From: Granulicella sp.
GTDB lineage: Bacteria; Acidobacteriota; Terriglobia; Terriglobales; Acidobacteriaceae
Direction: 5' to 3'
DNA: 64,000 nt
Assembly (NCBI GenBank): GCA_027452215.1
Contig: DAIDGQ010000039.1
Coordinates: 62,001 to 126,000, forward strand
In this document: positions 44,554-53,386 of the stretch, piece after piece
Layout: each line of letters starts with the position of its first letter
How positions within the stretch are numbered: position 1 is the stretch's first letter
The notes under the pieces: model-generated
Told to the model about the DNA's origin: nothing
Databases searched by the model: none
Seen by the model: the letters and a program-made list of their open reading frames with translations, nothing else
Program-made: the position numbers and the translations under genes

Positions 44554-46653
44554 TTGAGACGTTTAAGTGAACCGAACTCACTTGCCGTCCTAAGCATCTC
44601 TAACGGATGTTTTGGCATCATTTCAGAAGACCTTGGATTACTGGTGCATCAAAACGTGTTAAAGAGTCAGAGAGACAAATCGCGGGATCTAAAGGCTCGA
44701 ATCATTACCGGAAGCGTTGTCCTGCTCTCGGGTTCGAGTTTGGCAACAGCGATCAATCTTGCCTACAACATGGCCGTTGCCCGGTTCCTCGGCCCCAAGG
44801 GTTTTGGACACGCAACTGCCGTCTACACGCTGCTCACCATCACCTCCGCCGTCACCCTGTCATTCCAGATCACCGCCGCGAAGGTCGTAGCGCAGCAGAA
44901 TTCGGCAGAGCGCAGAGACGCTGTCTATCGCGACCTCCACCGTGCATCCTGGGCGTGTGGCTTGATCGCCGGGCTGATCCTCGTTCTGTTCCGTCAGGGG
45001 ATTACCAACTACCTCAACCTACCAAACACCCTGCTCGTCGTATTCCTGGGTATTGGCACGGCCTTCTATGTTCCGCTCGGGAGTCGTCGCGGTTACATTC
45101 AGGGAGTCTACGGCTTCCATAGTCTCGCCAAGAACCTCGTCTTCGAGGGAGCGATTCGGCTCGGCGGATCCCTTCTGATGATCCTTCTCGGCTTTGGCGT
45201 CACCGGAGTCATCGCCGCCAACGCAGCCGCCATGGCCGTCGCCTACATTGCAATCGCGCCCAAGCTCTCCGCCCGTATACCCAACCCTCTTCGCTTCGGC
45301 ACCGCCTTCCGCGAGATCTCCCAGGCACTTGTCTTTTTCTCCGGCCAGGTGCTCATCAATAACTGCGATATCGTGCTGGTGAAGCATTTCTTTATCGCGG
45401 AACAAGCAGGCCTCTACGCCGCCGTCGCGCTGGTTGGAAGAGTCACTTTCTCCTTCTCTTCAGCCGTCGTCAACAGCATGTTCCCAGTGGTTGCAGGTTC
45501 GGGTGCCGAAGAGCGGAAGAGCCTCTCCCTGATTGCTACTTCACTGCTCCTGGTGCTGACCGTCGGAAGCGTATTCGCTCTCTGCCTCCGCTTCACCCCG
45601 GCCTGGATCTGGACCAGAATCTTCGGAGCCAGTTTCCAGATTCCCGGTCCTCACGGCTTCCCCTATCTCCTCGCGCTCTATGCTATCGAGACCGTCATCT
45701 ACTCGCTCAGCGTCGTCATTATTACCTACGAGATGTCTTACAAGATCGCCAACACCAGCTGGCTCCAGCTGCTCTTCAGCGGTGTCCTCATCGCCAGTAT
45801 CTGCCGCTACCACGATTCCCTGCAGCAGGTCATCGTGGTTCAACTGGTCCTCATGACCATCCTTCTCCTCGTCGTCGGAGCACAGTTCCTCATCTCCACC
45901 CTACGAGCTTCAACACTGCTCGTGAACGAAGGGGCGCGCCCCATTCGCCTCATTCGCAGAATCTCCGAAGATGATGTTATCTCCGAGTTCATCAAGAGCG
46001 ACTTTGAAAATGTCGCCTACCGTAAATATCACGAGTCGCTGCGAACCATGGTCTACTCCGCCGACCTCGACAGCCAGAGCGAAAGTGCCAAGCGGAGGGC
46101 CCTCCTCTTTCTGCGGCATCGCTCCCTCTGGCACGAGCTTCCCTCCGACATCGAATGGTACGAAGCCGAGATGACCGAAGCCAACCTTGATCAGATCCGT
46201 GTCTTCCCCCGTGCCCACTGGAGAAAGATCGCGCGAGGAAATTTCGAGCTCAAGACTGTTGTCAACCAGATGCGAAGCTGGAAGCGAGACCCGGAGGACC
46301 CCTTCGTTGAAAAGATCTCCGACATCCGCACTGGACTCCTTCAAAAGGAAGCCAGCGTTGGTTCCGTAGTTCTGATCGGCCTGAATGAGCGGGAGCCCAT
46401 GACCATACTGGACGGAAATCATCGCTTCGTTGCGGCAGTCCTTGAAGGCAGGGTCGACCGTCTCCGTTTTGTGTGTGGCCTCTCTCCCCGGATGAACCGG
46501 TGCTGCTGGTATAAGACCAATCTCACCAATCTCGTGTGTTACGGAAGCAACCTTATTCGGCATATAATTTTTCAGCCAGATGCCGAATTGGAACGCCTCT
46601 GTGAAGCGTCTAACCCAGCATGGCCAGATATAGCACCACGTAGCTCTTTGTAA
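44554..46653 (+). CDS. Wzx/MurJ-like flippase fused to a ParB-like C-terminal domain
   Basis: Up to 699 residues. Residues about 45-450 form about 12 hydrophobic helices with flippase character (VLLSGSSLATAINLAYNMAVARFLGPKGFG opens as in Wzx/MATE proteins). After about 455 the protein becomes soluble and ends with a domain containing VFPRAHWRKIARGNFELKTV and TILDGNHRFVAAVLEG, which resembles the DGxHR motif of ParB/sulfiredoxin-like folds. I see no frameshift between the two parts. Start uncertain: TTG 44554 (track), GTG 44644 and GTG 44656 are all possible. Likely lipid-linked glycan export with an attached regulatory or enzymatic domain. Confidence 0.8.
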   Translation: MRRLSEPNSLAVLSISNGCFGIISEDLGLLVHQNVLKSQRDKSRDLKARIITGSVVLLSGSSLATAINLAYNMAVARFLGPKGFGHATAVYTLLTITSAVTLSFQITAAKVVAQQNSAERRDAVYRDLHRASWACGLIAGLILVLFRQGITNYLNLPNTLLVVFLGIGTAFYVPLGSRRGYIQGVYGFHSLAKNLVFEGAIRLGGSLLMILLGFGVTGVIAANAAAMAVAYIAIAPKLSARIPNPLRFGTAFREISQALVFFSGQVLINNCDIVLVKHFFIAEQAGLYAAVALVGRVTFSFSSAVVNSMFPVVAGSGAEERKSLSLIATSLLLVLTVGSVFALCLRFTPAWIWTRIFGASFQIPGPHGFPYLLALYAIETVIYSLSVVIITYEMSYKIANTSWLQLLFSGVLIASICRYHDSLQQVIVVQLVLMTILLLVVGAQFLISTLRASTLLVNEGARPIRLIRRISEDDVISEFIKSDFENVAYRKYHESLRTMVYSADLDSQSESAKRRALLFLRHRSLWHELPSDIEWYEAEMTEANLDQIRVFPRAHWRKIARGNFELKTVVNQMRSWKRDPEDPFVEKISDIRTGLLQKEASVGSVVLIGLNEREPMTILDGNHRFVAAVLEGRVDRLRFVCGLSPRMNRCCWYKTNLTNLVCYGSNLIRHIIFQPDAELERLCEASNPAWPDIAPRSSL

Positions 46654-46703
46654 CCTTGAACGCTGACTCTATGGAACTACCCCAGGATGAAAGGAAGTAC
46701 AAC

Positions 46704-47105
46704 ATGACCCTAAGCAAGCGGACAGTGCATCTTCAACAGGTACCCGAGCAAGTCACTCCCACCAGAGTGAGCATCATTCTTCAATATCTCCAGAAGAAGT
46801 GTACAGAGACCGAACGTCCCCTCTTTGTCCTCGATTGCTCCCTCGTCCGAACCATGGATACCGCAAACATCCATTTGCTGCTCTCATGCCTGGAAGAGGT
46901 CATGAAGTGTAATGGAGATGTGCGTCTGGCTGCCCTCAGCACCGAAGCCGAAGAAACTCTCCGCCTTTCCGGCGTCAGCCGTCTTTTTGAGACTTACCCG
47001 ACCGCTGAAGCTGCCATCCTCAGCTTCCAGAAACGTGCTTCCAGCATGGCCCCTCTCGAATTCGAAGTCGAAGTCGTCGACCTCAAATCCGGATTGGCGG
47101 CGTAG
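46704..47105 (+). CDS. STAS-domain protein (anti-sigma-factor-antagonist-like)
   Basis: 133 residues from ATG 46704, chosen for AAAGGAAG 8 nt upstream; the track TTG 46656 lacks this. Fold signature PLFVLDCSLVRTMDTANIHLLLSCLEEV matches STAS domains, with Thr at the position phosphorylated in SpoIIAA (D-S/T-S/A). No partner kinase or sigma factor is adjacent. It sits 50 bp after the flippase fusion, co-oriented, so it may regulate polysaccharide genes post-translationally. Confidence 0.8.
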   Translation: MTLSKRTVHLQQVPEQVTPTRVSIILQYLQKKCTETERPLFVLDCSLVRTMDTANIHLLLSCLEEVMKCNGDVRLAALSTEAEETLRLSGVSRLFETYPTAEAAILSFQKRASSMAPLEFEVEVVDLKSGLAA

Positions 47106-47162
47106 CCACTCGATGACGACACATTCAATTCATGCAGCGGTGGACGAGTTCGGGAGCCCTCG

Positions 47163-47645
47163 ATGAGAGTCTTGAATTTCTGGCCGGGGCGCTACATCGT
47201 CGTCTTCCTCATGGCTTCTTTGGTCGTGCCGTTCGGCGTGGCTGAAACCAACCCGGGCCCCCGGCCAATGGCCGCCCAGACAACGAGCGTAGCCACTGCC
47301 CAGGCGACACTCCCCTCTGCGCCTTCTGCAGACGTCGTCCCACAGACGCCCTCCCAGCCAGCCCAGGGAACGACCCCTGTGCAGACTCCTGCCCCTCAAG
47401 ACTCGAGCTCGCAGACCACACAAAACAAACAAGATACTTCGTCCCCTGCACCAGTCGGCACAGCAGCGGCACCCTATCAGAAGCAAGAGGGAGTTTCTGC
47501 ATCTAAGCCAGTAGGAGCGGCCATTGCGCCCGGAAAACAGCGGCGCATCCGTTCCATCGCTATCAGAGTAGGGCTTCTGGTGGGCGCTGGCATCGCGATA
47601 GGAGTCGTGACGGCGGCATCGCTAGGCAGTTCAAGTCGGCCATAG
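47163..47645 (+). CDS. Pro/Thr/Gln-rich membrane-anchored protein, unknown
   Basis: 160 residues from ATG 47163 with GGGAG 6 nt upstream. N-terminal hydrophobic helix (YIVVFLMASLVVPFGVAE), a low-complexity centre rich in Pro, Thr, Gln and Ser (about 30-125), then RRIRSIAIRVGLLVGAGIAIGVVTAASLG, a second membrane helix. It looks like a spacer protein spanning the periplasm. No homologue is recognised. Lies between STAS and kinase-like genes on the same strand. Confidence 0.6.
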   Translation: MRVLNFWPGRYIVVFLMASLVVPFGVAETNPGPRPMAAQTTSVATAQATLPSAPSADVVPQTPSQPAQGTTPVQTPAPQDSSSQTTQNKQDTSSPAPVGTAAAPYQKQEGVSASKPVGAAIAPGKQRRIRSIAIRVGLLVGAGIAIGVVTAASLGSSSRP

Positions 47646-47682
47646 TACCCCAACCGTTTCAAGTTCTCAGGGCATAGACACG

Positions 47683-48396
47683 ATGGACACCTCAAAGCCC
47701 GACCGCGCCATGTTGGTTAGTTTTTCTGGAATCGATGGTGCTGGAAAAAGCACGCAAATCTCCAACCTGTGCGATAACCTGCGAGCCGGAGGCCTCAAGG
47801 TCCGGCTGATAACCTTCTGGGATGACGTAGCGCAATTGAGATCCTTTCGCGAGGGAGCCACCCACAAGCTCTTCCATGGTGACCAGGGAGTCGGATCTCA
47901 GGAGGCCCCGATTCGCCGTCGTGATAAGGACGTCCGTTCGCCGCTTATGAGCCTCTGCCGTATGGCCTTCTATTTCCTCGATGCTCTCTCTCTTCGACGC
48001 ATCGCCACCAAAGCGATTCACTCCAACGTAGATGTCGTCATCTTTGATCGCTACATGTACGACGAGTTGGCGAACCTCAACCTCTCTCGCTCCGTCACCA
48101 GATTCTATGTGCAAAGCATCATGAAGATCGTACCCAGGCCGGACATCAGTTTCTTGCTCGACGCGGATCCGGTGATAGCCTTCACCAGAAAGCCCGAATA
48201 CCCCCTCGAGTTCCTCCACCTCAACCGCAAGGTGTATCTCAACCTCAGCCAATTTATAGGCGGAATCACCGTCATTCCGCCCAATCCCATCGCGGAGGTC
48301 AAAGCCGAAATTGCGCGCTACATATTCGGCGCACACTTCGCCGGAGTCCGCCTCACTCAGGCTCCAGCCGATCTAGGTGACAACATTCTTCTCTAA
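47683..48396 (+). CDS. Thymidylate-kinase-like P-loop protein
   Basis: 237 residues. P-loop FSGIDGAGKSTQISNLCDNL (about 14-33), DVVIFDRYMYDELANL (DRY motif of dTMP kinases) and DISFLLDADPVIAFTRKPEYP. The charged LID region differs from true Tmk, and proteins of this type in polysaccharide loci are often not housekeeping thymidylate kinases. Possible role: phosphorylation of a sugar or nucleotide precursor. Last gene before a strong terminator. Confidence 0.8.
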   Translation: MDTSKPDRAMLVSFSGIDGAGKSTQISNLCDNLRAGGLKVRLITFWDDVAQLRSFREGATHKLFHGDQGVGSQEAPIRRRDKDVRSPLMSLCRMAFYFLDALSLRRIATKAIHSNVDVVIFDRYMYDELANLNLSRSVTRFYVQSIMKIVPRPDISFLLDADPVIAFTRKPEYPLEFLHLNRKVYLNLSQFIGGITVIPPNPIAEVKAEIARYIFGAHFAGVRLTQAPADLGDNILL

Positions 48397-48397
48397 G

Positions 48398-48437
48398 CAA
48401 GATACGATCGGCCGCATATTCGACCGATCGTATCTTG
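48398..48437 (+). terminator. Strong inverted-repeat terminator after kinase-like gene
   Basis: CAAGATACGATCGG (48398-48411) and its perfect complement CCGATCGTATCTTG (48424-48437) form a 14-bp stem with a 12-nt loop, starting 2 nt after the stop codon. The T-content after the stem is modest (CTGTTACTTTC). It closes the envelope region in the plus direction. Confidence 0.75.
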
Positions 48438-48488
48438 CTGTTACTTTCGATTCAACACACTCAGCGCAACCCTCCTGAACACCTCAAC

Positions 48489-49775
48489 CTACCAGTACGT
48501 CACATTCAATTTATCCAAGTAGGTCGTGTTCGGAGACTGGTTGTAATTTCCATCCATCTGGTAGTTAACAGTCATGCCCCACCATCCCGAAGGAACCGGG
48601 AACGGAGCCACTGTCTGATTGATCGTGTGCGTAACCCCGTTCACCGTGATCGACTGATACAGTAGGTCGTTGTTGGCCTCGCGCTGCACCTGAATGGTCA
48701 CATGGTTCCATGCGGCATTGTTCAAACTACACGGAATACTCGTTGGAACCCATTGCGCATTGACGTTGTTCCAGATGTCCCAGACGCCATCTGCCAGATG
48801 GTTGCACTCAGTTCCCCACTCCATCCCCACGCCGTTCATATACATATTGATGTCGAATTCCAGGTCCTGTGTCACGGCAAAGTTCGTCACATAGACATAG
48901 GTATCGACGGTCATGTTATGAATGGTCGGAAGCAGGGTGTGGCTCGTGTCGGGCAGCCCTTCGGTCGTCCCATCCCCAATGAGCGGATTCGACCAAAGCA
49001 CGTCAGAGTAGGGAGTCGTCCCTCCAATATTGAACTGCGTTGCATTTCCGCTGAGCGAAGGCGAGCTCAAATGCGGAATCATCGACCACGTAATGCCCGG
49101 GCAGGAAGAGGTGCAGATGTTGTATGTGGGTGCGAGTTCGCCCCACTGGTTCCATCCGCCCAGCGCCTGAATACTCGGCAGCGTCGTTCCCGTTACCGTC
49201 ACGTTCACCAGCGTAACCGAGCTCCCGCCGCAGTTGTCCCAGTCCTGCACCACCGTGTTATGTGTTCCGCCAGAGAGCGGCAGCTGTGTATTCAGGCTTG
49301 ATCCCTGCGTCACATAGGCCAACTGGTTGTCCACGTAGATGCCGGTCGCCGCCACACCCTTGGCGCAGGCTGTCGTCGCTGTGGCCACATAGGCCGCTGG
49401 AGACGAAAGCGTGCTTCCATTTGCGGGCGAAACGACCGAAACGCCAGACTGTGTACTCACCGTCAACGCCAACCCCGCCGACGTCGCTCCACCGCAATAA
49501 TCCCACTCCTGCACAACTGCCAGATGCTTTCCCGTGGCGAGGTTCAGTGTGGTATTCAGATTGATACCATTAACCACATAATCCAGACTGTTATCAATGT
49601 ATACGCCCATCGCCGCCACGCCCTTCGAACAGGTGGTCGTGTTGGCGGAAGCGACGAATTGAACGCTCGTCCCCACCGTACTTCCCGTTGTGGGCGCGCT
49701 CACGACAACCGTTGCAAATGCAGGGGCTGCAGCCGCCAGAATAGACACAATTAAAGCAGTGGTAATCATTCTCAT
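48489..49775 (-). CDS. Exported protein with two Ig-like repeats and a lectin-like C-terminal domain
   Basis: 428 residues from ATG 49775 (AAGG 8 nt upstream). Signal peptide ends APAFA. Two related repeats follow (about 24-115 and 116-200): VSAPTTGSTVGTSVQFVASANT...CSKGVAAMGVYIDN and VSPANGSTLSSPAAYVATATT...CAKGVAATGIYVDN, each closed by EWDYCGG or DWDNCGG, so each probably holds a disulfide. The C-terminal 220 residues resemble a concanavalin-type jelly roll (WNHVTIQVQREANNDLLYQSITVNG). Probably carbohydrate-binding; no catalytic motif seen. Convergent with the kinase-like gene. Confidence 0.7.
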   Translation of the reverse strand: MRMITTALIVSILAAAAPAFATVVVSAPTTGSTVGTSVQFVASANTTTCSKGVAAMGVYIDNSLDYVVNGINLNTTLNLATGKHLAVVQEWDYCGGATSAGLALTVSTQSGVSVVSPANGSTLSSPAAYVATATTACAKGVAATGIYVDNQLAYVTQGSSLNTQLPLSGGTHNTVVQDWDNCGGSSVTLVNVTVTGTTLPSIQALGGWNQWGELAPTYNICTSSCPGITWSMIPHLSSPSLSGNATQFNIGGTTPYSDVLWSNPLIGDGTTEGLPDTSHTLLPTIHNMTVDTYVYVTNFAVTQDLEFDINMYMNGVGMEWGTECNHLADGVWDIWNNVNAQWVPTSIPCSLNNAAWNHVTIQVQREANNDLLYQSITVNGVTHTINQTVAPFPVPSGWWGMTVNYQMDGNYNQSPNTTYLDKLNVTYW

Positions 49776-50212
49776 GGAGTATGCCTTGTGGTTAGAGGGT
49801 TCTGCGTACGGCAGGTCTTCGTATCGGCGTATCCTGGGAGAAGTCCTACACAGGCTCGTTGTCTCTTCGGGCTGTTCTCAGCGTCGGAATAATCTTTTCC
49901 CGACGACCTCTTCACAACCATCTATCGTACAAAATGTGCCAGAGCATTAAGTTGCCCAAACAGACCCTAATAAATCGACCTCATCAGAGACTGCGCAGAG
50001 TTCGGCGGACAGCGCCCGCAAACTCGCAGCACTACAGTTAATTCAAATGAGAAGCAACCAAATGCGACGTTACACACATCCTACATCTAAGGTGCGCGAA
50101 TTCTCCACACCCTAGTAACTTTCTAGATTCTCCCCTCTTGCGTGTGGATATCTTATTTGGTGAGACGATGGATCGATGCCGTCTGCCTGCGCTGAAACAA
50201 CGAGGACCCTAG
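49776..50212. other. 437-bp intergenic region, promoter-like, no gene
   Basis: A divergent gap between the lectin-like gene and the STN-domain gene. It is AT-richer than the surroundings from about 49.9 to 50.15 kb. I see no repeat, riboswitch-like structure or coding frame. It probably holds both promoters. Confidence 0.5.
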
Positions 50213-51001
50213 ATGAAGCTCTCCTTTGCAGATCTCCTTGCAACTCAAAGGGTAACGTTCCGTTTTGTCACCGTGGTTTGGATCGCTTCTCTCTGCTTCA
50301 TCTCCTTCTCCGGCATCCTTCAGGCAAGCACCATCGCCCCTAAAGCCTCTCACCGCCACGCCACCCATCTGCGAAGAGCCATTCCCTCCGCCGAAAAGCC
50401 TCCAGCCCCAAAGAGGGTTAGCGCCCGAAAGAGAATCGCTGCCCATCTAACCCCGCCCACGCAAGCCAATCCGGAGCCAACTCCGCCGCAGACGCAGCCC
50501 CATGTACCGCCGTCGTCCAAGCCCGCCGCCACCGGCCAGCCGGCCCAAATCACACTAAAGAACGGTCTTCTAACCGTAACCGCAAATGACTCCGACCTCA
50601 ACCAGATTCTGACGGAGATTTCGAACCGCAGCGGCATGGCCATCGAAGGATCCATCCGAGGCATTCGAGTCTTTGGCATCTACGGCCCGGACACATCCAG
50701 CAGCGTTCTCACCGATCTCCTCACGGGGCTCGGCTACAACTTCATGATGATCGGAGCCACGCAAAACGGCCCTCCCCGCGAGCTGCAACTCACACTTCGC
50801 AGCCAAAACACAGCGCCGATTCCCGCCCCAACGCCCGCCACCCTCGCACCCAATCACCCCGATACTGCCCCCGAGCAAGAGGTACCCGGCCCCGGAGCCG
50901 TGACAACAGTCCCCCCCGAACCACAAAATCAACAAGATCGAGTCCAGCAGAACCTGCAGCGTCTCGAGCAGATGCGAGCACCCCAACGGCCCCCGCAATA
51001 A
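50213..51001 (+). CDS. Exported STN-domain protein
   Basis: 262 residues from ATG 50213 (GAGGACC upstream). Signal helix TVVWIASLCFISFSGILQA, then a basic Pro-rich linker (40-105), then a secretin/TonB short N-terminal domain: ITLKNGLLTVTANDSDLNQILTEISNRSGMAI with SSVLTDLLTGLGYNFMMIG, then a long Pro/Gln-rich tail. STN domains cap secretins and TonB receptors, but here no barrel follows, so the protein may be a stand-alone adaptor. No partner nearby. Confidence 0.7.
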   Translation: MKLSFADLLATQRVTFRFVTVVWIASLCFISFSGILQASTIAPKASHRHATHLRRAIPSAEKPPAPKRVSARKRIAAHLTPPTQANPEPTPPQTQPHVPPSSKPAATGQPAQITLKNGLLTVTANDSDLNQILTEISNRSGMAIEGSIRGIRVFGIYGPDTSSSVLTDLLTGLGYNFMMIGATQNGPPRELQLTLRSQNTAPIPAPTPATLAPNHPDTAPEQEVPGPGAVTTVPPEPQNQQDRVQQNLQRLEQMRAPQRPPQ

Positions 51002-51086
51002 ACATGCCCCCGCGAAACATTCCAGCCTGGCAACTCCGGTCTCGCCTTCGTCTCACCACAGCGAACGTCCTGCCAAATTCCCGGGT

Positions 51087-51206
51087 TCAGAATTCGGGGC
51101 CTTGCGCTCCGCCGAACGACCGCAAAATCTCATAGCCATCGCCCTGCACTGGAGCCTTTTCCCGTTCCCAAACTCCACGCACGTACAGTGTCTGTTTCTT
51201 TAGCAT
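51087..51206 (-). CDS. Possible 39-residue ORF next to tRNA-Leu (weak)
   Basis: Within the 76-residue track ORF, ATG 51206 has a strong GGAGG 5 nt upstream and gives MLKKQTLYVRGVWEREKAP and so on, to the stop at 51087. The upstream part of the longer frame is the tRNA terminator, so only this shorter form is plausible. It lies in the 3' flank of tRNA-Leu on the same strand, where integrase genes usually start, but I cannot identify it. Confidence 0.3.
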   Translation of the reverse strand: MLKKQTLYVRGVWEREKAPVQGDGYEILRSFGGAQGPEF

Positions 51207-51270
51207 GCCGCCCTCCATAAAGACAAAATATCGAAGTAGCACCACAAGTAGCACCGGCACTTTGGACGCG

Positions 51271-51296
51271 AAAAAGCCTCTCAGGCTGAGAGGCTT
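51271..51296 (-). terminator. Terminator of tRNA-Leu(CAA)
   Basis: On the minus strand AAGCCTCTCAG and CTGAGAGGCTT form an 11-bp inverted repeat with a near-zero loop, followed by a run of Ts (five As at 51271-51275 on the plus strand). It lies about 40 bp after the tRNA 3' end. Confidence 0.75.
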
Positions 51297-51334
51297 TGGT
51301 CCTTGTAACCTATTCATTTTGTCGAGCTTATCTG

Positions 51335-51421
51335 TGGTGCCGGGAGGGGGGGTCGAACCCCCACGAGGTTGCCCTCGGCGGATTTTGAGTCCGCTGCGTC
51401 TGCCAGTTCCGCCATCCCGGC
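51335..51421 (-). tRNA. tRNA-Leu(CAA)
   Basis: On the minus strand GCCGGGA pairs with TCCCGGC, followed by A and an encoded CCA. The anticodon loop is CTCAAAA between GCGGA and TCCGC, giving anticodon CAA. A long variable arm (CGAGGGCAACCTCG) and TTCGACC T-loop are present, as expected for a class II Leu tRNA. 87 nt including CCA. Confidence 0.96.
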
Positions 51422-51465
51422 GCTTCTCAAGTTTACCTCACCCATCGCCGCCTGCGCACGAGAAA

Positions 51466-52482
51466 CTAATGCACACCATCCGCTGGCCGCAACGGCGCCA
51501 ACTCCGTCGCGCATGCCACCGCATTCGTCGCCGCGATACGCAGGTTATCCGCAGCCATCCACACCCACAAGCAGCTTCCCTCCCTGGACGCCGCCGCGCT
51601 CACACTCACAACCACCTCGTCCTTACCGGCGGCACTCTCATTGCTGGGCGAAGGCTCCTCCACCACATCCAACCCCTCGCCATGCAGCGCGGCGCGCACG
51701 GTCTCGGCCTCTACTCCCGACCCAAACTCCAAGAACACTGACGCCGTATAGCCGTGAAACACAGGTGCCTCGATCAATTGCAGCACAATCCTATCAGCCC
51801 CTTCGCCTCCCAACAGCGACCCAAGTTGCCGATGAATCGTCGCCCGCACCGTCTCTAGGCTCACCTTCGCGGCCTCACCCAGCGACGACACCAGGTTGAA
51901 CGCAACCTGCGTATCGTAGACATCCTTCTTCAGCGGCTTAAACGCCAATAATCCAACCGTCTGCTGATGCAGTTCCTCCACCCCGGCGCTCCCGCACTCC
52001 GACGCTGGTCGCATCACGGTCGCAGCCATTCTCGTCAGCCCAAAAGCTTGCAGCCTCGCCTGCAGCATTCCCAGCATCACCGCCACCGGATGCGCCGGAA
52101 CCAACGCCACCGTCGCCAAATTCGCAGCCGTTCCACCCTTCATACCGGCAGCACGCACCAGCACCTGTGGCTGCCCCTCCAGCGCTCCGGTCAGGTCGAC
52201 AATACTCGCTCCCGCCTCATGAGCATTCTTCCAAAACGCCAGCGTAGTCGCCGCCTCTCCCGCAAAAAACGCCACGTCGATACCCGAAAACGCCTCTGCC
52301 GAGATGGGCTGAATGACCATCGCCTCTTCGCCCGCCGCAGTCATCTGCCCACCCGCTTCCTCCGCATCCAGAAGCGTCAAATCCCACACCACGGCGGTCG
52401 CTTTGCTCAGCTCTTCTGCCAACTCTTTGCCGAGCAGCGATGATGCTCCAACCACGGCTCCGCGCAATATTCTTCCAGCCAT
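51466..52482 (-). CDS. Usg-like aspartate-semialdehyde-dehydrogenase paralogue lacking catalytic Cys
   Basis: 338 residues from ATG 52482 (AGAGG upstream). N-terminal Rossmann start LRGAVVGASSLLGKELAEEL and the dimerisation-domain pattern RPASECGSAGVEELHQQTVGLL place it in the Asd/Usg family. At the active-site position where ASADH has NPNCST it reads PAHPVAVMLG, so the nucleophilic Cys is missing, as in E. coli Usg. It is therefore unlikely to make aspartate semialdehyde. It follows pssA by 64 bp. A true asd gene must be elsewhere. Confidence 0.8.
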   Translation of the reverse strand: MAGRILRGAVVGASSLLGKELAEELSKATAVVWDLTLLDAEEAGGQMTAAGEEAMVIQPISAEAFSGIDVAFFAGEAATTLAFWKNAHEAGASIVDLTGALEGQPQVLVRAAGMKGGTAANLATVALVPAHPVAVMLGMLQARLQAFGLTRMAATVMRPASECGSAGVEELHQQTVGLLAFKPLKKDVYDTQVAFNLVSSLGEAAKVSLETVRATIHRQLGSLLGGEGADRIVLQLIEAPVFHGYTASVFLEFGSGVEAETVRAALHGEGLDVVEEPSPSNESAAGKDEVVVSVSAAASREGSCLWVWMAADNLRIAATNAVACATELAPLRPADGVH

Positions 52483-52546
52483 CTCAATCCTCTGCTTATC
52501 CCGCTGGTCTTCCGTTCACCATGAACGTCTCCAGCGATCCATCTCT

Positions 52547-53386
52547 TCACACCGCGCTCATGCGTCGTTCCCACGAGTACGCCAATCGAGCAGCTACACC
52601 GGACACCAGGTATCCCAGCGCAATCACCAACAACGCCACCTGGTCCCACTCCGCAATCACGCCAATCACCACCACCAGCACTACTAGCAACCGTCCCGGT
52701 TTGCGAGTCCCTACATCAATCTCCTTACCACTCCAGAAACGCCAGCTGCTCACCATCAGAAACCCTGTAAACGCCACCAGCGCCAGCCACACCAGCGCCA
52801 GCCACAGGTTATGGATGGGCGATCCACCCTCAAAATGGATCACCGCGGCCAGCACGCCAGCACCCGCTGGAATGGGCATTCCTACAAAATATTTGCGGCC
52901 CGGTCGCCCTGGATTCCGTGGCTGCGGATTCACGCTGATGTTGAACCGTGCCAGCCGGCACGCGCCCGAGATCAGAAACAGAAAGCACACCACCACCCCA
53001 AAGTGCATCACACGCGCTTCGATCTCCGGATGCAGCGACGGTGTCAATTGCCGCACGCCCCACAGATACGCCAGCAGGCTCGGCGCCACGCCGAACGTAA
53101 TCACATCCGCCAGCGAGTCAAGCTCCTTGCCAAACGCACTGGACGTGTTCGTCATCCTCGCAATGCGGCCGTCCAGACCGTCAAAAATAATCGCAAACGC
53201 AATCGCCAGCGAGGCATGATCGAACGCCGCCGCAGCCAGCGCAGGGTTCGACATCACCGACCCGCGAATGCTCTGCATGATGATGTAGTACCCCAGCGCA
53301 ATACTGCCCGAGGTAAAAAGCGACGGCACCACATACATGCCCCGTCGCGCCGGTGACTGTCGAACTACCTCCTCCGCCTGGCTCAT
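52547..53386 (-). CDS. pssA: CDP-diacylglycerol-serine O-phosphatidyltransferase
   Basis: Makes phosphatidylserine from CDP-diacylglycerol and serine in the inner membrane. The 279-residue protein has the CDP-alcohol phosphotransferase signature FDGLDGRIARMTNTSSAFGKELDSLAD (D-x2-D-G-x2-A-R-x8-G-x3-D-x3-D) after a first membrane helix, and several further helices. I start at ATG 53386, which overlaps the psd stop by ATGA; the track start 53593 lies within psd. Translationally coupled psd-pssA order is typical. Confidence 0.93.
   Translation of the reverse strand: MSQAEEVVRQSPARRGMYVVPSLFTSGSIALGYYIIMQSIRGSVMSNPALAAAAFDHASLAIAFAIIFDGLDGRIARMTNTSSAFGKELDSLADVITFGVAPSLLAYLWGVRQLTPSLHPEIEARVMHFGVVVCFLFLISGACRLARFNISVNPQPRNPGRPGRKYFVGMPIPAGAGVLAAVIHFEGGSPIHNLWLALVWLALVAFTGFLMVSSWRFWSGKEIDVGTRKPGRLLVVLVVVIGVIAEWDQVALLVIALGYLVSGVAARLAYSWERRMSAV

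Larger units (their letters stand above)
51002..51334. other. 333-bp region between STN gene and tRNA-Leu
   Basis: Contains the weak 39-residue ORF (51087-51206), a short direct repeat (AGTAGCACC at about 51235 and 51248) and the tRNA terminator. Nothing else is recognised. Confidence 0.5.

Noticed and set aside
51087-51317. Possible integrase remnant beside tRNA-Leu(CAA)
   Set aside because: No integrase motif is visible; the upstream half is the tRNA terminator. Only a 39-codon sub-frame was kept at low confidence.
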